Below are positions 33,873-45,100 of a DNA stretch of 64,000 nt, in pieces; position 1 is the stretch's first letter, and the number at the start of each line of letters is the position of its first letter. Below the pieces are notes generated by a model, which was given only the letters and a program-made list of their open reading frames with translations, made no database searches and was not told the origin of the DNA. The position numbers and the translations under genes were made by a program. The DNA is from Gemmataceae bacterium. GTDB lineage: Bacteria; Planctomycetota; Planctomycetia; Gemmatales; Gemmataceae. The stretch is from assembly GCA_009691845.1 (NCBI GenBank), contig SIAJ01000009.1, positions 41,811 to 105,810 of the forward strand, in the 5' to 3' direction.

Positions 33873-36065
33873 CTATTCAGCCGACAGATTCGCCAGGAAG
33901 TTGTCGTAGGCCGCTCGCGACTTGGCTTCCTCACCTTGCAGCGTCTTCAGGCTCTTCTGCAGGTTGTCCATTTCCGTTTCCTGGTCTTCCAGGTTCTTCA
34001 GGTACTTGGTGAACAATGCGCTCTCCTTCGGCAACTCGCGCATGTTCTCGCGGAGTCGCTTCTGGTCGACCGTGATCGTCTGGATACGTACGTTCGAGTT
34101 TTGAATATCCTGACGCACCTTGTCCCAGATTCCCTTCACTTGCAGAGCTTCCTTGAGCTTGGCCTTCAGGCTGTCGGGAGCTTCCTTCAGGTTGATCAAC
34201 AGATTGATCTGATCGTCCGCGTTGTTCGTCAGACGCACGGATGATCCGACCTCTCGCTCCTCGATCACCGAGTAGCTCAGGTCCTTCTTGGCAGCCAGTG
34301 GTACCTCGAAGCGGAACACGTCGGCCGCTTCTTCCTTCGGTTGATTCGTTCCCTTGAAGACGAATCCCTGGCCCTTGCGATTGGGGTGCTCGATCAACAA
34401 GGTGCGATCGGTCGCGCTGCGATTACTGACGTCGTAAACCCGTTCGTCGCGAAGCAGCGTGTTCGTGTACACGATGCCCTTCACGGCCTTCACGCTGGTA
34501 ATTTTACTGGTGCTGTTGCCCGGCTTCGCGGCAACTTCGGTGCCTAAATCAATCGCGTAAGATACCAGCCGTTCCTCATCGGGCTGCAAGTCGAGTACGC
34601 GTGTATCGCCGGCGTAGACCGAGCCTTCGAACACCGTGATCGGACCCTGGCTCAACGGCATGCCGGTCGTGTTCTTGAACCTCAGGCCGAGCAGCGGATG
34701 CTTGGCTTGCACGTTCTGGTTGTAGATGCTGACTCGTTTGCCTTCGACATCCTTGTTGACGATCGGCAGCAGGGCCGATTTTTGCCGGGCCAGGTCGATC
34801 GGGTGATCGATGATGTACTGGTAGTAATCGCCCAGGGCACTTGCGGTGGCCACGCTCTGCACGCTGCGGCCGATGTCCATCGACTCTTTCAGCTTCCTGG
34901 AGACATCATCGGCGTAACGTCGATTGGCTTGCAAGCCGAGAGCGGCTGCTTCACCCTTGCCATCGGCCTTGTCGTAGTCGCCGCGCCCCCCACCGGGACC
35001 ACCCCCAGCAAATCCTCCAGGCTTGCCGGGAGCAGCAGCAGCCATGGGTGCGGCGTTCATCGGCATTTTCGCGAGCGAACCGTTATACGTCGGCGGTCGC
35101 AGGCTCGCGAATAGTTCTGGCTCAACCGTCGGACGATTCACGTAGAGCGGGTTGTAAAGATCCATCTTGAACGAGATCGGCCGGCCGCTGACGAGGGCCA
35201 TCGTCACTTTGTTCCAGTCCTCGTCGGTCGGATTCTCGACCACGGCCCAGCCTTGCAGATACGGCTTGCCTTCCTTCAACACGAGCCGATAGCTCGTCTT
35301 CCAGATCGGGCTTTCGATCACGTAGCCGACTTCGACTTTGCGCTTGCCTTCGCCCTCAAAGTGCAAGCTGACGGCCTTCTTTTGCGAATCGTGACTGAGG
35401 GCCATCGTCTCCAAAGCCCGGCGGAATTCGTTTTCGATTACCGGGTTCATGAAGCGAAGCTTTTGTACTTCGCCCATCTTGATCGCCCGTACGCCCTCGG
35501 CACACCAGAGATTCAGCACGCTGACGGCAACCGGCTGGCCCTCCTTCGAGGCCTGCAATTGCGATTCGACGCCAATGATCTTGCCCGTGAGATTCCCCGG
35601 CTGGTTGGCCGTGTTGATCAAAGTGACTTCGACCTGCTCGCCACGAGCCTGCGTGAGTATCTGCGCAAAGCTCGGCGAATTGTTCAGGTTAATCGCGAAG
35701 CTGGCCAGTGTGCGATCGATCGGATCGTGCGAATCGTAGGTAACAGCGGCAACCCGGCCATTCGGCGACAGATCACGTAACGTCATCGACTTGATGAGGT
35801 CATTGATGTCCTGTTCAGGGAACGTCAGATCCACGCGAGCATTGCCATCGACGTCGCCACTTCGTGTGAAGTGCCCCACGCCGCTGTTGAACATGATGAC
35901 CTGGCTGATCGGCAGGCTGACGGCCGGCTTCAGGTCGGCAACCTTGACGGCCTCGCCGTTGCCTTGAGCGGGAGCCGATTCGCCCTTTTGGCTCAGGAAG
36001 ATGCTACCGGTGGCCAGGGCCCCGATGAGGGGAAGGCCCCATAGAAGTCGTCGCGCGATGGTCAT
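33873..36065 (-). CDS. DUF4139 protein with C-terminal coiled coil
   Basis: This 730-residue protein has an N-terminal hydrophobic signal or anchor (residues 9-25). The DUF4139 region has ESPIWKTSYRLVL near residue 255 and GWAVVENPTDEDWNKVTMALVSGRPISF near 278, in two adjacent blocks, plus YNPLYVNRP. A glycine-rich linker near 350-365 follows. Residues 620-730 are strongly helical with heptad-like charge and include LEDQETEMDNLQKSLKTLQ. The family is found in the envelopes of many bacteria without a known reaction. The gene is convergent with the helicase gene. Confidence 0.82.
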   Translation of the reverse strand: MTIARRLLWGLPLIGALATGSIFLSQKGESAPAQGNGEAVKVADLKPAVSLPISQVIMFNSGVGHFTRSGDVDGNARVDLTFPEQDINDLIKSMTLRDLSPNGRVAAVTYDSHDPIDRTLASFAINLNNSPSFAQILTQARGEQVEVTLINTANQPGNLTGKIIGVESQLQASKEGQPVAVSVLNLWCAEGVRAIKMGEVQKLRFMNPVIENEFRRALETMALSHDSQKKAVSLHFEGEGKRKVEVGYVIESPIWKTSYRLVLKEGKPYLQGWAVVENPTDEDWNKVTMALVSGRPISFKMDLYNPLYVNRPTVEPELFASLRPPTYNGSLAKMPMNAAPMAAAAPGKPGGFAGGGPGGGRGDYDKADGKGEAAALGLQANRRYADDVSRKLKESMDIGRSVQSVATASALGDYYQYIIDHPIDLARQKSALLPIVNKDVEGKRVSIYNQNVQAKHPLLGLRFKNTTGMPLSQGPITVFEGSVYAGDTRVLDLQPDEERLVSYAIDLGTEVAAKPGNSTSKITSVKAVKGIVYTNTLLRDERVYDVSNRSATDRTLLIEHPNRKGQGFVFKGTNQPKEEAADVFRFEVPLAAKKDLSYSVIEEREVGSSVRLTNNADDQINLLINLKEAPDSLKAKLKEALQVKGIWDKVRQDIQNSNVRIQTITVDQKRLRENMRELPKESALFTKYLKNLEDQETEMDNLQKSLKTLQGEEAKSRAAYDNFLANLSAE

Positions 36066-36701
36066 AATTCGTTCTCACGTGAAGGGTGAAGGAGAGTCTA
36101 CCCAGCTTAGGCGAGCAACTGAAAGGTTATCTTATTGACCGACGTAACGCCAAGGTAACTGGCAGCGGAATCGACTCAAGTATGGATGTCGTTGCTGATG
36201 CCGCTCAGAACAGCCTCGCTCTGAAACAAACGGAAGCGGACAACGATAGCGCATTGCCGCCAGGCGAGTATTATCGTAGTCGCAAGTACTTGACTGGCAA
36301 CTGGTTCGACTCATTGTTGTTAGGGCTGGGCTATCCGTACTCGCAGTCGATGGCACATGCCCTAACTCTCCCAGCCGATTTCTCGCAGGAGTATCAGGGA
36401 AGCAAGCGGAGTCTTCGTCGCACGCTCTTGGACTGAACGCAGGTAGAAGTGTGAGGCGTTCGTCGAGCCTGTTATTGTTGGCGTAAGGGATCGGATTTTT
36501 TCCACAGCGGCGGAAGCTTCTCCTGATATTGTGCCTGCCTTGTCTTCCAGGAGTGGCGATTGACGCCCCGTCAAACAGTCACTCGCAGGCCAAAGCCTGG
36601 GTCAGAAGGTGCACTCTTCCTCGCTTACGTGTGGGCCTGTTACGGAAAGCGTCAAGCTCAGCGTTATTGCTCTCTCGATATTCTGGCTGAGGCGATCGGT
36701 T
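36066..36701. other. 636-bp region without a recognised gene
   Basis: This stretch lies between the divergent starts and ends of the DUF4139 gene and the oxidoreductase gene. One open frame (36086-36436, plus strand, 116 codons) has no recognisable family, no clear ribosome binding site and an unconvincing composition. Other frames on both strands are short. The region probably contains the DUF4139 promoter near 36066-36130 and may be a gene relic. Confidence 0.4.
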
Positions 36702-37742
36702 TCACGCCGCTTTGCGAGTGGGCCCGTTGAATTCCGGTTTCGGGATCGCGACCTCGCGGCCGGTTTCCAGTGATCGTTGGCCGTACTCGAGGACGGAAAC
36801 GACCGCTGCACCGGCGTGGCCATCGGAGATCGGGCGGGAATTTGTGCGAATGCACTGGGCGAAATGGCTAGCCTCGATCACGAGCGGCTCGCATTGTTCG
36901 AGCACAAGCGGTTTCGTTCCGCCCTGCCGCATCGTGATCCGCTGAGCTGGCGGGGCCGACGGATTCACTTCGAAGCCGCGATCGTGAATGAGCACTTTGC
37001 GCTCCCACGGCAGGGCGTCGTCGAACACGACCCATTTTTTGGTGCCGTAAACCTTGAGTTCACGGACCTTTGCGGGATCATGCCAACTGACATCGATGCG
37101 GGCGATGCGGTTGCCCGGAAATCGCAAGGTGCCGCCGACCACATCCGCGATGTTCGGCTGAACGATGCATTGCCCTTCGCATTGAACGGCTTCGGGCCAG
37201 TCGCCCATCAGCCGCACCGCGATCGAAATATCGTGCGGGGCAAACGACCACCAGACGTTCTCGTCGCTGCGGAGTGTGCCGTGATTCGTTCGGCGGGATT
37301 CGATCCGCATGACGTCGCCGAGTTCGCCGTCTTGAATCAGCTTCCGGATCGCGGGGATGGCCGGGTGATATTCCATCAGGTGGCCGACCATGAGCACGCG
37401 ATTGTTCCGCGATGCGATACGGTTCAGTTCAATCGCATCGACGGTCGTGAGCGTCATGGGCTTCTCGACCATGACGTGCTTGCCGGCTTCCAGTGCCTTC
37501 TTGGCAAGTGGAAAGTGAGTGGGTGCAATGCTCGCGATCACGATTCCTTCGGTGGCCGGATCGCGGATCATGTCGTCAAACGAGGTCGTCGTGGGAACCT
37601 GGGGAAACTGCTCCCGGACCTTGGCAAGCAGTCCTTCATTCAAATCGCAGCACCAGCGCAGCGAGACGTCCGACAGCCCAGCCAGCGTCCGCAGCCAGTT
37701 CCCGCCCCACTTACCCGCCCCCACAAGGCCGATCCCGGTCAT
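36702..37742 (-). CDS. Gfo/Idh/MocA family oxidoreductase
   Basis: This 346-residue protein begins MTGIGLVGAGKWGGNWLR, a Rossmann nucleotide-binding fingerprint. The catalytic region VMVEKPMTLTTVDA near residue 93 includes the family's EKP. VGHLMEYHPAIPAIRKL near 119 and a C-terminal substrate domain follow. It should use NAD(P) to oxidise or reduce a sugar or inositol. The ATG at 37742 follows GGAG by 8 nt; an upstream in-frame start at 37868 would add 42 residues without homology. The closest resemblance is to enzymes of UDP-sugar or surface-polysaccharide pathways, but the substrate cannot be told. Confidence 0.9.
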   Translation of the reverse strand: MTGIGLVGAGKWGGNWLRTLAGLSDVSLRWCCDLNEGLLAKVREQFPQVPTTTSFDDMIRDPATEGIVIASIAPTHFPLAKKALEAGKHVMVEKPMTLTTVDAIELNRIASRNNRVLMVGHLMEYHPAIPAIRKLIQDGELGDVMRIESRRTNHGTLRSDENVWWSFAPHDISIAVRLMGDWPEAVQCEGQCIVQPNIADVVGGTLRFPGNRIARIDVSWHDPAKVRELKVYGTKKWVVFDDALPWERKVLIHDRGFEVNPSAPPAQRITMRQGGTKPLVLEQCEPLVIEASHFAQCIRTNSRPISDGHAGAAVVSVLEYGQRSLETGREVAIPKPEFNGPTRKAA

Positions 37743-37914
37743 GGTCGAATCTCCGTCGCTAGTTCCGCGCATCTCTGTTGTTATCGGCGATTGGGTTGCG
37801 AGTTCACAGGTTTTTTGAGAAATCGGTGTAGGTGAATTTTCGAAGCATCGGCAGAAGACGCTGGACACTCAGTTAGCAAAGGCGCATACTCAAGCTATCA
37901 CTCTAATCACGACG

Positions 37915-38331
37915 ATGCGACACACATACCTACTCCCAATCGCGTTCATCTGCAGCCTGCAGGGTTGCAGCAGCAGCGAGCGTGCCGAGGTGTTTGGCAC
38001 CGTCATCCTCAACGGAGTGCCGATCGAGGAGGGCTCGATTTCCTTCATCCCGATCGAAGGCAACCTTGGTCCCGAGGTCGGTGCGGTCATCCGCGATGGG
38101 AGGTTTCATATTCCGCGCTCGCAGGGAGTGATGGTCGGCAAGAATCGAGTTGAACTCAAAGCCTTCCGGAACAGTGGCCGAAAGGTGCAAGACCCGACTG
38201 GTCGGCCAGGAACCTTGGCCGAGGAACGAGTACCCGCATTCTCACCAGAATACAACGAACGAAGCACGCTGATTCGCGACGTGAATAAGGGATCGAATAC
38301 CATCGACTTCGACATTCGCACTACGCCATAA
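37915..38331 (+). CDS. Small lipoprotein paired with DUF1559
   Basis: This 138-residue protein has a signal with a lipobox-like LQGC near residue 18. The mature part reads VFGTVILNGVPIEEGSISFIP, the beginning of the transthyretin-like beta sandwich common in planctomycete lipoproteins. It closely parallels the lipoprotein at 7261-7728. Here the gene precedes its DUF1559 partner, whereas there it follows. The ATG at 37915 has no strong ribosome binding site. Confidence 0.78.
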   Translation: MRHTYLLPIAFICSLQGCSSSERAEVFGTVILNGVPIEEGSISFIPIEGNLGPEVGAVIRDGRFHIPRSQGVMVGKNRVELKAFRNSGRKVQDPTGRPGTLAEERVPAFSPEYNERSTLIRDVNKGSNTIDFDIRTTP

Positions 38332-38358
38332 TTGAATTGGCTTGCTGGAGTCCACGAC

Positions 38359-39306
38359 ATGCATCGAACACGTTCTCGATCCGCGGCATTCACCTTGATC
38401 GAATTGCTTGTGGTGATCGCGATCATTGCCATCTTGATCGGCCTCTTGTTGCCGGCCGTTCAGAAAGTCCGTGAAGCCGCCAACCGGATGAAGTGTACCA
38501 ATCACCTCAAGCAACTCGGCGTTGCCCTGCATAGCTACCACGATACCAACGATCGCTACCCGATGGGCATCGTCTGGAACAACTCGTCGTACTACGGCAA
38601 TCCGCGTTCCGGCTGGCATCATGTGCTGTATCCATTCATCGAGCAGGACAATGTCTTCAAGATGTTGCCCACTACGGCCAGCGCTCAGCAGTGGTATCCC
38701 TATTTCACCGCCGAGTCGAATAACGTGAATGGGCCCACCCGTGCCCAGGTTCCGATTTGGGTTTGTCCGAGCGATAGCGGCATCCGAACGATGCAACAGC
38801 CGTGGGGACATTTCATGATCGGGAATTACCACGCATTCTTTGGCGGGCTGAATCTCGGCGGCGTCGTAGCCAACAATTTGGGACAACGCTCCGCTTTCGG
38901 CCTGAACTTCGGCGCGCGATTCGCGGACTTTGTCGATGGGACGAGCAACACAATGGTTCTTGGCGAATACCTGCGCTCACGTGGTGCGTCCAACGATCAA
39001 CGTGGGCTCATGTGGGGGGATCAGCCAGGCTACAGTCAGATTTACACCCAACTCTCGCCGAACAGTTCGAGCCCGGACCTGATCTACGTCGGCTGGTGCG
39101 ACAACCAACCGTACCAAAACCTCCCCTGCATCAACGGGGACAGTGGACCCAATAACACGGCCGCCTCGCGCAGTCGTCATTCCGGCGGCGTGAATGTCGT
39201 TCTCGGCGATGGCTCGGTCCGGTTCGTCCGCAACTCCGTGGACCTCCTAACCGTTTGGCGTCCGCTCGCCACCATCGCAGGCGGGGAAATTATCAGTGAC
39301 TACTGA
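38359..39306 (+). CDS. DUF1559 protein with prepilin-type N-terminus
   Basis: This 315-residue protein starts [19 protein letters not shown] and continues with the conserved [21 protein letters not shown]. The C-terminus holds SGGVNVVLGDGSVRFVRNSVD near residue 280, the family's H-type motif. I chose the ATG at 38359, with GGAG 8 nt upstream. The gene is 27 bp after the lipoprotein, probably in one operon, and its stop overlaps the convergent NuoM-like gene by 7 bp. Function as in the other DUF1559 protein is unknown. Confidence 0.92.
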   Translation: MHRTRSRSAAFTLIELLVVIAIIAILIGLLLPAVQKVREAANRMKCTNHLKQLGVALHSYHDTNDRYPMGIVWNNSSYYGNPRSGWHHVLYPFIEQDNVFKMLPTTASAQQWYPYFTAESNNVNGPTRAQVPIWVCPSDSGIRTMQQPWGHFMIGNYHAFFGGLNLGGVVANNLGQRSAFGLNFGARFADFVDGTSNTMVLGEYLRSRGASNDQRGLMWGDQPGYSQIYTQLSPNSSSPDLIYVGWCDNQPYQNLPCINGDSGPNNTAASRSRHSGGVNVVLGDGSVRFVRNSVDLLTVWRPLATIAGGEIISDY

Positions 39307-40767
39307 CCCGAAGCCGGCGATTTCCCTGGAACAACGTGAGCTTCTCGATCCTTCAAGACACTCTCGGCAGCACGATACCTGGACGTCACGAACGGTTGCG
39401 GAAACAGGCCTCCGCCGACGATCAGCGAGATCAGAACGATCACCGCAAAGCGTTCACGCGCTCCAATTCCGAGCGAGACCGTCGAGGCGTGTCGAGTGCC
39501 GGTGAACAGAATCAGGTAAGCACGCACGACCGCAATTCCGTTCAGTGCCGCCAAGATCGCCACGACAAATCCAATCCACGGACTGGGTTCGACCGTTCCG
39601 TCTACGAGGATCTCGATCGAAATGAAGCCAATCGTGCCGGGAAAGCCGATGCTAGCCAGGCCCGTGATCAGGAAGCAAACCGCCAGCGTCGGCGAATGGT
39701 CGTAAAGCCCACGGAACCCCGTGAGTGACAGGCGTCCGAAGCGGGCCTCCAGGGCACGCATGATCAGCCCGAAGCTACCAAGGGTGAGCATGACGGAGAA
39801 CCACAAAGCGAGTGCGCCTGTAACGCAAATCACCTCCAGGTGATGGTCTTCGACCAAATCCAAGCCGACGAGAACCAGGGCGGAATGGCTAATGAACAAG
39901 TGGGCAAAGAACCGCCGGCAATCCCGTTGGGTTGCTGCCATGCCCGCGGAGTAAGTCGCGGTGATCAATGCCCCAAATTCAACGGTGGGCCGACCAGTCC
40001 GGTGCGATTGGAATAATCAGGCGAATTGCAATCAACACGCCACTCAGTGGGAGCACGAACAGCAACGCGTGCCCGAACCCGGCATTCTCGAACAGATCGA
40101 CCACCCACGCATGCATGGGGAAGATGCCGCACCGCAAGAGAACGGCCACAAGCAATGGCAGAACCGCCCACCAAGGCAGTGGTCCGGAATCTCCCGCCTC
40201 GGCACGCGAGTATTCGACAAGTGCCCACCCAACGACCGGGAGAGCCACGAAAAGCCCCATGTGGATCAGGAAAACACGAGCGGACTTACCGTGACTCACG
40301 AGATCGAAGTAAGGGGGAATCGTGTTCGCTGCGAGAAGCCCGATCAGGATCCAGCCAGAACCGGGAAAATCCGGGGATACCACGGTACTGAACGTCAGCA
40401 GCCGCAGTGCCTCCGCGGCCAACGAGCCTGCGAAAGCGTTTCGCTGCATTCGGCTCCGTGAGGTGACCATCCCGGTCAGAAAATAGATCAAGCTCAGGAG
40501 TGGAAGTAGCGGAGCGGTCAGCTCATCGGGAGCGAAAACGGTTCGTCCGAACAGCCAGGGCTGAACGCTGGACGACTCGCCGGCCCGATCACCGTACAGA
40601 TAGAAACAGAGCCACGCAAACGACGCGCACACAAACACAGTCCCGCTGACGAAAATGTACAACTGCCAGGCGTGGTACGGCTCGCGTATTCTGGAAACAA
40701 CAACGCTGCCAACGATCGCGATGGCGACGGCTAACTCAAGCCACGGCAGCGGGAGGAGTTGTGTCAC
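39300..40767 (-). pseudogene. NuoM-like proton-conducting subunit, frameshifted
   Basis: Two open frames make one antiporter-like (PF00361) protein of about 488 residues. The first starts at the GTG at 40767, overlapping the dabB stop by 4 bases, and ends at 39979 after IAPDWSAHR. The second holds LITATYSAGMAATQRDCRRFF, which is the natural continuation in NuoM-type proteins. A one-base change near the GGG at 39987-39989 would rejoin them. The intact membrane core with LPWWAVLPLLVAVLLRCGIFPMHAW lies in the first part. The gene follows dabB and may be a partner of it. The lesion may be real decay or a sequence error. Confidence 0.72.
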
Positions 40768-42134
40768 TTCGGTTCCTTGATTGCATTGAGGTCAGGCGAG
40801 GTCCGTTCGCTTTTGAGGAATCGCATCCAGCAATGTTCCAGCTTGTCGAAGTAACGGAATGCCAGGATGAAGGGCATGACCACCCATGCGCTCAAGAAGG
40901 CATCGAGGTAGCCACGCTCCATGCCGAAGCGGTACAGCCAAAGTTGAAGCCGGGCCGGCATGAGTCGCCCCAGCGGCCCGCCGGGCGGGTGCAGATGATC
41001 GCCGATGGCGTTGCTCAGCGTGTGATAATCGTGCAGAAGCGTCGGTGCCCGCAAGAATTGCACGGTCCGTAGGCAAGCATGGCCAACCATGTGCGCGAGC
41101 GGAATGTACCGCCAGCCGAAGCCGATCTCGGCGACGATCAGGCCGACCTGCACAAGCGACGCATACGCCAGCGCGGATTTGATGTCGGTTTGAACGCTTC
41201 CAGCCAGATAGGCATAGAGGGCCGTCAGCAGCCCGAGTGTGACAACGATGCCAGCAAGCAATGGCGACGCTTCCAAGAGCGGACTGGCACGCAGTAACAG
41301 GTACGCACCCAGGTGAACCGAAAGGGCACCGTAAAAGATAGCACTCGACGGCGTGGGCCCTTCCATCGCTCGCGGGAGCCAACCGCTGAACGGGATCAGC
41401 GCCGACTTGCCCGCCGCCGCGATGAGCAGCAAAAATCCGACGATCAGGGCCTGCGTGGGTGTGGCATTCGAATTTTCGTTCGGCCAGGGGGCATCCCCGA
41501 ACAGGTGATTGAAATCAGCGGTGCCGGAATGGTGGTGCATGGCAAAGGCAGCACCAAGCAAGGCCGCATCGGCCACGCGATAGACGATCCAAATGTGCAA
41601 TCCTTGCCTGGGTGGGGCGGGTCGCTCTTGGAAAAAAGCGACCAGAAAGGCTCCGGAAAGCCCGACCATTTCCCAGCCGATAAAGAGCACGGCGATGTTA
41701 TCGCCTAACGAGGCAATGACCATGCCCGCCTGAAACAGTGCGAACAACACGAAGAAGCGATTGAAGCCTCGTTCCCGGTGCAGATACCGCGTGGCGAACC
41801 AGCCGATTACGCCACACAGTACGAAGGTCAACAGGACGAACGCGATCGACAGGACATCGAAGGTGAGTTTGACTTGAAAATCGTAGTGCGGGATCACGGC
41901 CCAGTCGCCAATCAGAATTTCGACGTGCTCTTCGCCCGAGACCACCAGGTGAATGCAGACGAAAATCGTGGCCAGGAGGCCGCTCAGATTCGATGCCATC
42001 TTCAACGCGCCAATCGACTGTTCCGATAGCCGCCGATCGAACAAGGCGACGAAACTGAGAATCGCAAACAAAGCCAGCGGAATCGCGTGGACCAGTGTCC
42101 CAAAGCCGTGAACCCAGGATAAGTCGTCAAACAT
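40764..42134 (-). CDS. dabB: DabB-like NuoL-family subunit of an inorganic carbon transporter
   Basis: This 456-residue membrane protein has the NuoL/MrpA-type core: LFIGWEMVGLSGAFLVAFFQ near residue 130, with the conserved Glu, then AGKSALIPFSGWLPRAMEGPTP near 215, followed by SAIFYGALSVHLGAYLL. That last stretch, with FYGALS in place of the complex I sequence, is typical of DabB. DabB is thought to pass cations through the membrane to drive the carbonic-anhydrase-like DabA, so that CO2 is captured as bicarbonate. The ATG at 42134 overlaps the dabA stop by 8 bases. The reading from 42353 would add 73 residues inside dabA and is wrong. Confidence 0.85.
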   Translation of the reverse strand: MFDDLSWVHGFGTLVHAIPLALFAILSFVALFDRRLSEQSIGALKMASNLSGLLATIFVCIHLVVSGEEHVEILIGDWAVIPHYDFQVKLTFDVLSIAFVLLTFVLCGVIGWFATRYLHRERGFNRFFVLFALFQAGMVIASLGDNIAVLFIGWEMVGLSGAFLVAFFQERPAPPRQGLHIWIVYRVADAALLGAAFAMHHHSGTADFNHLFGDAPWPNENSNATPTQALIVGFLLLIAAAGKSALIPFSGWLPRAMEGPTPSSAIFYGALSVHLGAYLLLRASPLLEASPLLAGIVVTLGLLTALYAYLAGSVQTDIKSALAYASLVQVGLIVAEIGFGWRYIPLAHMVGHACLRTVQFLRAPTLLHDYHTLSNAIGDHLHPPGGPLGRLMPARLQLWLYRFGMERGYLDAFLSAWVVMPFILAFRYFDKLEHCWMRFLKSERTSPDLNAIKEPK

Positions 42135-45100
42135 TGCTGGCCTCCCGTCCGATCTGCGCGAATTCGAGATGATCACGCCAACCGCGATACCAATTGATCG
42201 AGCTAGACGCACGCGGGAGCGTGGCGGACTGAGGCTGATACACTTCAAACGAGCCATTCTTGAAGAAGCGAATCGTTGGCGAATCCGGGTCGAGCAATGC
42301 GAGTTGGATCCACTCGTTCCGTGCGAATCGAGCCTGCACGGGATTGCGATCAAAGATGCCCAAGATCACTTCGGGGCGTGTTTCCAGCACGAATAGAAGT
42401 CGCACTGGCTCGTGGATCTCAACCATCTGCCAGGGCAAGCCGGTCCGCAGATCGCTGCCGGCTCCATCCATCACGCCCAGGAGCGATGTGATATTGTGCG
42501 GCAACTTCGTGCCGCATCCGTAGCCGGGATTGTCGACGTGGGAGAAGTAGTATTCGAGGTTGATGCCGCCACAGACGGGAAAAACCGCCTGGAGCGTGCG
42601 AGTCAGAACCGTGGCGTTCTCTTCATCTTGCGTCGGATCGTACGAGTTGAGAAACGCCCGGCGATCGAGGAACAATCCGCGAGTCCGTTCTCGGCGGGCC
42701 ACAATACAAAGTGCGTTAGTCGCGTGGCCCCACTCCGGGCGAACCTGGGAAAGATCCTCGGCTCGCCCTTCCATGTGCCGACGGGCACCGTCCAAGGTCA
42801 GGTTGAGCGGCGCGGAGTCAAAGCGTCGGGCACGTTCGTGAGCATCTCGGTTGCAGGCTGTTTCCAGATCGCGGTTGGCCTTCTCGAAATCGGCTCGCCG
42901 CTCGCTCGGCAGGAGATCGAAATCGGCGAGCGTCAGTTGCTCGCTACTGGTGTTGTGCATGGCACCGACGAAATGCGTGTCCAGCGGGATGTGGATTCCT
43001 CGTTTGTCAAGCGCGTCCCGCACCCGTGGCTCGTTCAGAATCTGTGCGAGTGCCCGGCCGTTTGGGCCGCCCCGTGAACCGCCACACGCTCCGCAATCGT
43101 GGGCCGATTCGTGTGGGTTGTTCATGCTCGTCGAGCCGTGGCCGATGACGAATATCAAGCGGGAAAATCCGGACAGCAAACCGATGTCACGCAGAACCTT
43201 CTCGCCAATGTTAGTCATCTCCTCAAGCGTGTAGCCGACTTGAGGACCTTGCGGGCCCGGAATCGGATCGCTTCGCTCCAGTTTCAGGCGTGTCGTAGAC
43301 GTGTGGACGATCCCCTTGAACCGTGCGCGCAAGCGAGCGGTTAACCGGGGAAACATCGTTCGTGCCACCAGGGGAATCGAAGCGACTACGCCTACCAGAG
43401 CCAACACTGCCCCGATCAGGAAGGTTCGAGTTCCCACGTGAACGTGGTAGGTCGCCGAGCCGATGGCCCGACGCAGCTTTTCTCACCAGCGACGGCCGTT
43501 CGAGCGGCCGTCAATTACTTCCTCCGTCACCCAATGCTTCGGTAGGAAGATGGCTGGACAAAGCGGCGTATAGTGGGCGTCGGCACAGCCTTTGAAGTAC
43601 ATGGCCACCGAAAAGAACCCGGCCGTGCCAAAAGTCTGGACGTCGGGCGCGACCTCTTCGAGATGCCGGCGAATCGATTCTTCGCGCTCGTCGATGCAGA
43701 AAATAGCCTGGAATCGTGCCGGCCTCGGCGTGGGTGAAGGTGCGCGGGCATTGCCGCTGATGGCATCCAGGCTGCGAATGTAGAATCGCCGTTCGTAAGC
43801 CAGGTGGAACACACGCCGACGCTCCAGTGGAGAGAAGACGGCGATCTCCCCCAGCAGCGTCTTCCAGTCGGCGGCTTGCAACTTCAGCAGCACCTCGGGC
43901 GTCCAGCGGAACGTTTGGGCGAGTTGAAAGACTCGGAACGCTCTCTGTTCGACACCAGGCTCCTCGATGGCTGGCAGACGTTCCAGCAGCTTCTGGCGAA
44001 GCCGATTTAATGGTTCGTTGAAGTCAATCGATTGCCGGGCCGCGTAAGTGAGAGCCAATCGATCGAGGACAAGCCGCACGGCCAGGAACTCCACCAGGCT
44101 TCCTGTTTTCAGTGGATACACCGCCCGATCCGGCCTCGCCTCAAGGAAGCGAATAATCCCTCCCCAGCCGCGAAGTGCCAGAAACGTCGCACTGAGATAT
44201 TCATCCCACTCCTCTTCCCGCACGCCGAGTAGGCAGAGCGATTCCCGAATCGACTCCATCGCGCTCAGCCCGGACTCGCGAATGCTTCGTAGTTTCGTGG
44301 CAAGCCCACGCCGCCAACCTGAAGGAGGCCCCAGCGGTTGTGAGTGCAATGCGGAAAAGCACGCCAAAAACCCCGCCTCTCGCTCAGGGAGTGCCCAGTG
44401 CGCCAGCCCTTGATCCACGTATGCCGCGAAAACCGAACGAGCAAATCGTGAACCACCCGATCGGTATCGACTCCAGCAACAGCAAGTAGCAAGTCCCGAT
44501 GACAAACGGGAATGGCCGGGACTTGCGCCTCGAGTTCGATCTGCTTCCGTCCGGCAAAACAGATTCGCCACAGCGACTGCAGAGAGAAGGCCTCCCATTC
44601 GCGGTCCCTCCACTGCTCGACGTTTCCGTGGCTTAACAACTCAAGAAGTTCACTTGTGACAGGAGAGGAAGCGGTTCCGCCGCGAAGATCGCGCAGGGTC
44701 CAGTGTTGGGTTTCCGCGATCAGATGGGCCCGATCGGCAGCCGAGACTTCCGGGCGAAATCGTTCCAGGGCATCGGTCTCGGCCATGAACCAGTGAAACT
44801 CGGCTGCGGTGCCTTCGTGTTTCGGAGCGTGCAGCAAGGTATGCCAAAGCTGCAAACGCGTGCAGCCGAGGGCAACGGGGTGATTGCAACTCGTTCCCAA
44901 CTCCTCGCGCAAGACTGCGTCCAGATCTACATCGCGAATTCGGCCGCGTGCATACTCGCTCCGATAACGAGCCTCGGAGAGAAAGGGCTCGCAGCCGAAA
45001 ACTTCGCTGCCCTTCACGACGGCATCCGAGAAGCGCAGTTCCTCGAACGCATGCAACGTGTTGTGGTGGATGAAAACCGGAATCGGCTCCTGTTCCGGCA

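Noticed and set aside
36086..36436. Open frame as a transposase remnant
   Set aside because: A few residues (GSGI near 45) recall some transposases, but there is no catalytic motif, inverted repeat or target duplication. I left it as unassigned sequence.
40764..42353. DabB starting at 42353
   Set aside because: The first 73 residues are the complement frame of dabA and have no membrane or family pattern; the ATG at 42134 begins the normal DabB.
43483..43485. The TGA in dabA as a selenocysteine or tryptophan codon
   Set aside because: No Cys or Trp is expected there in relatives, the other UGA codons in the window act as stops, and no selenocysteine-insertion hairpin is evident. A frameshift in the same gene favours decay or error.
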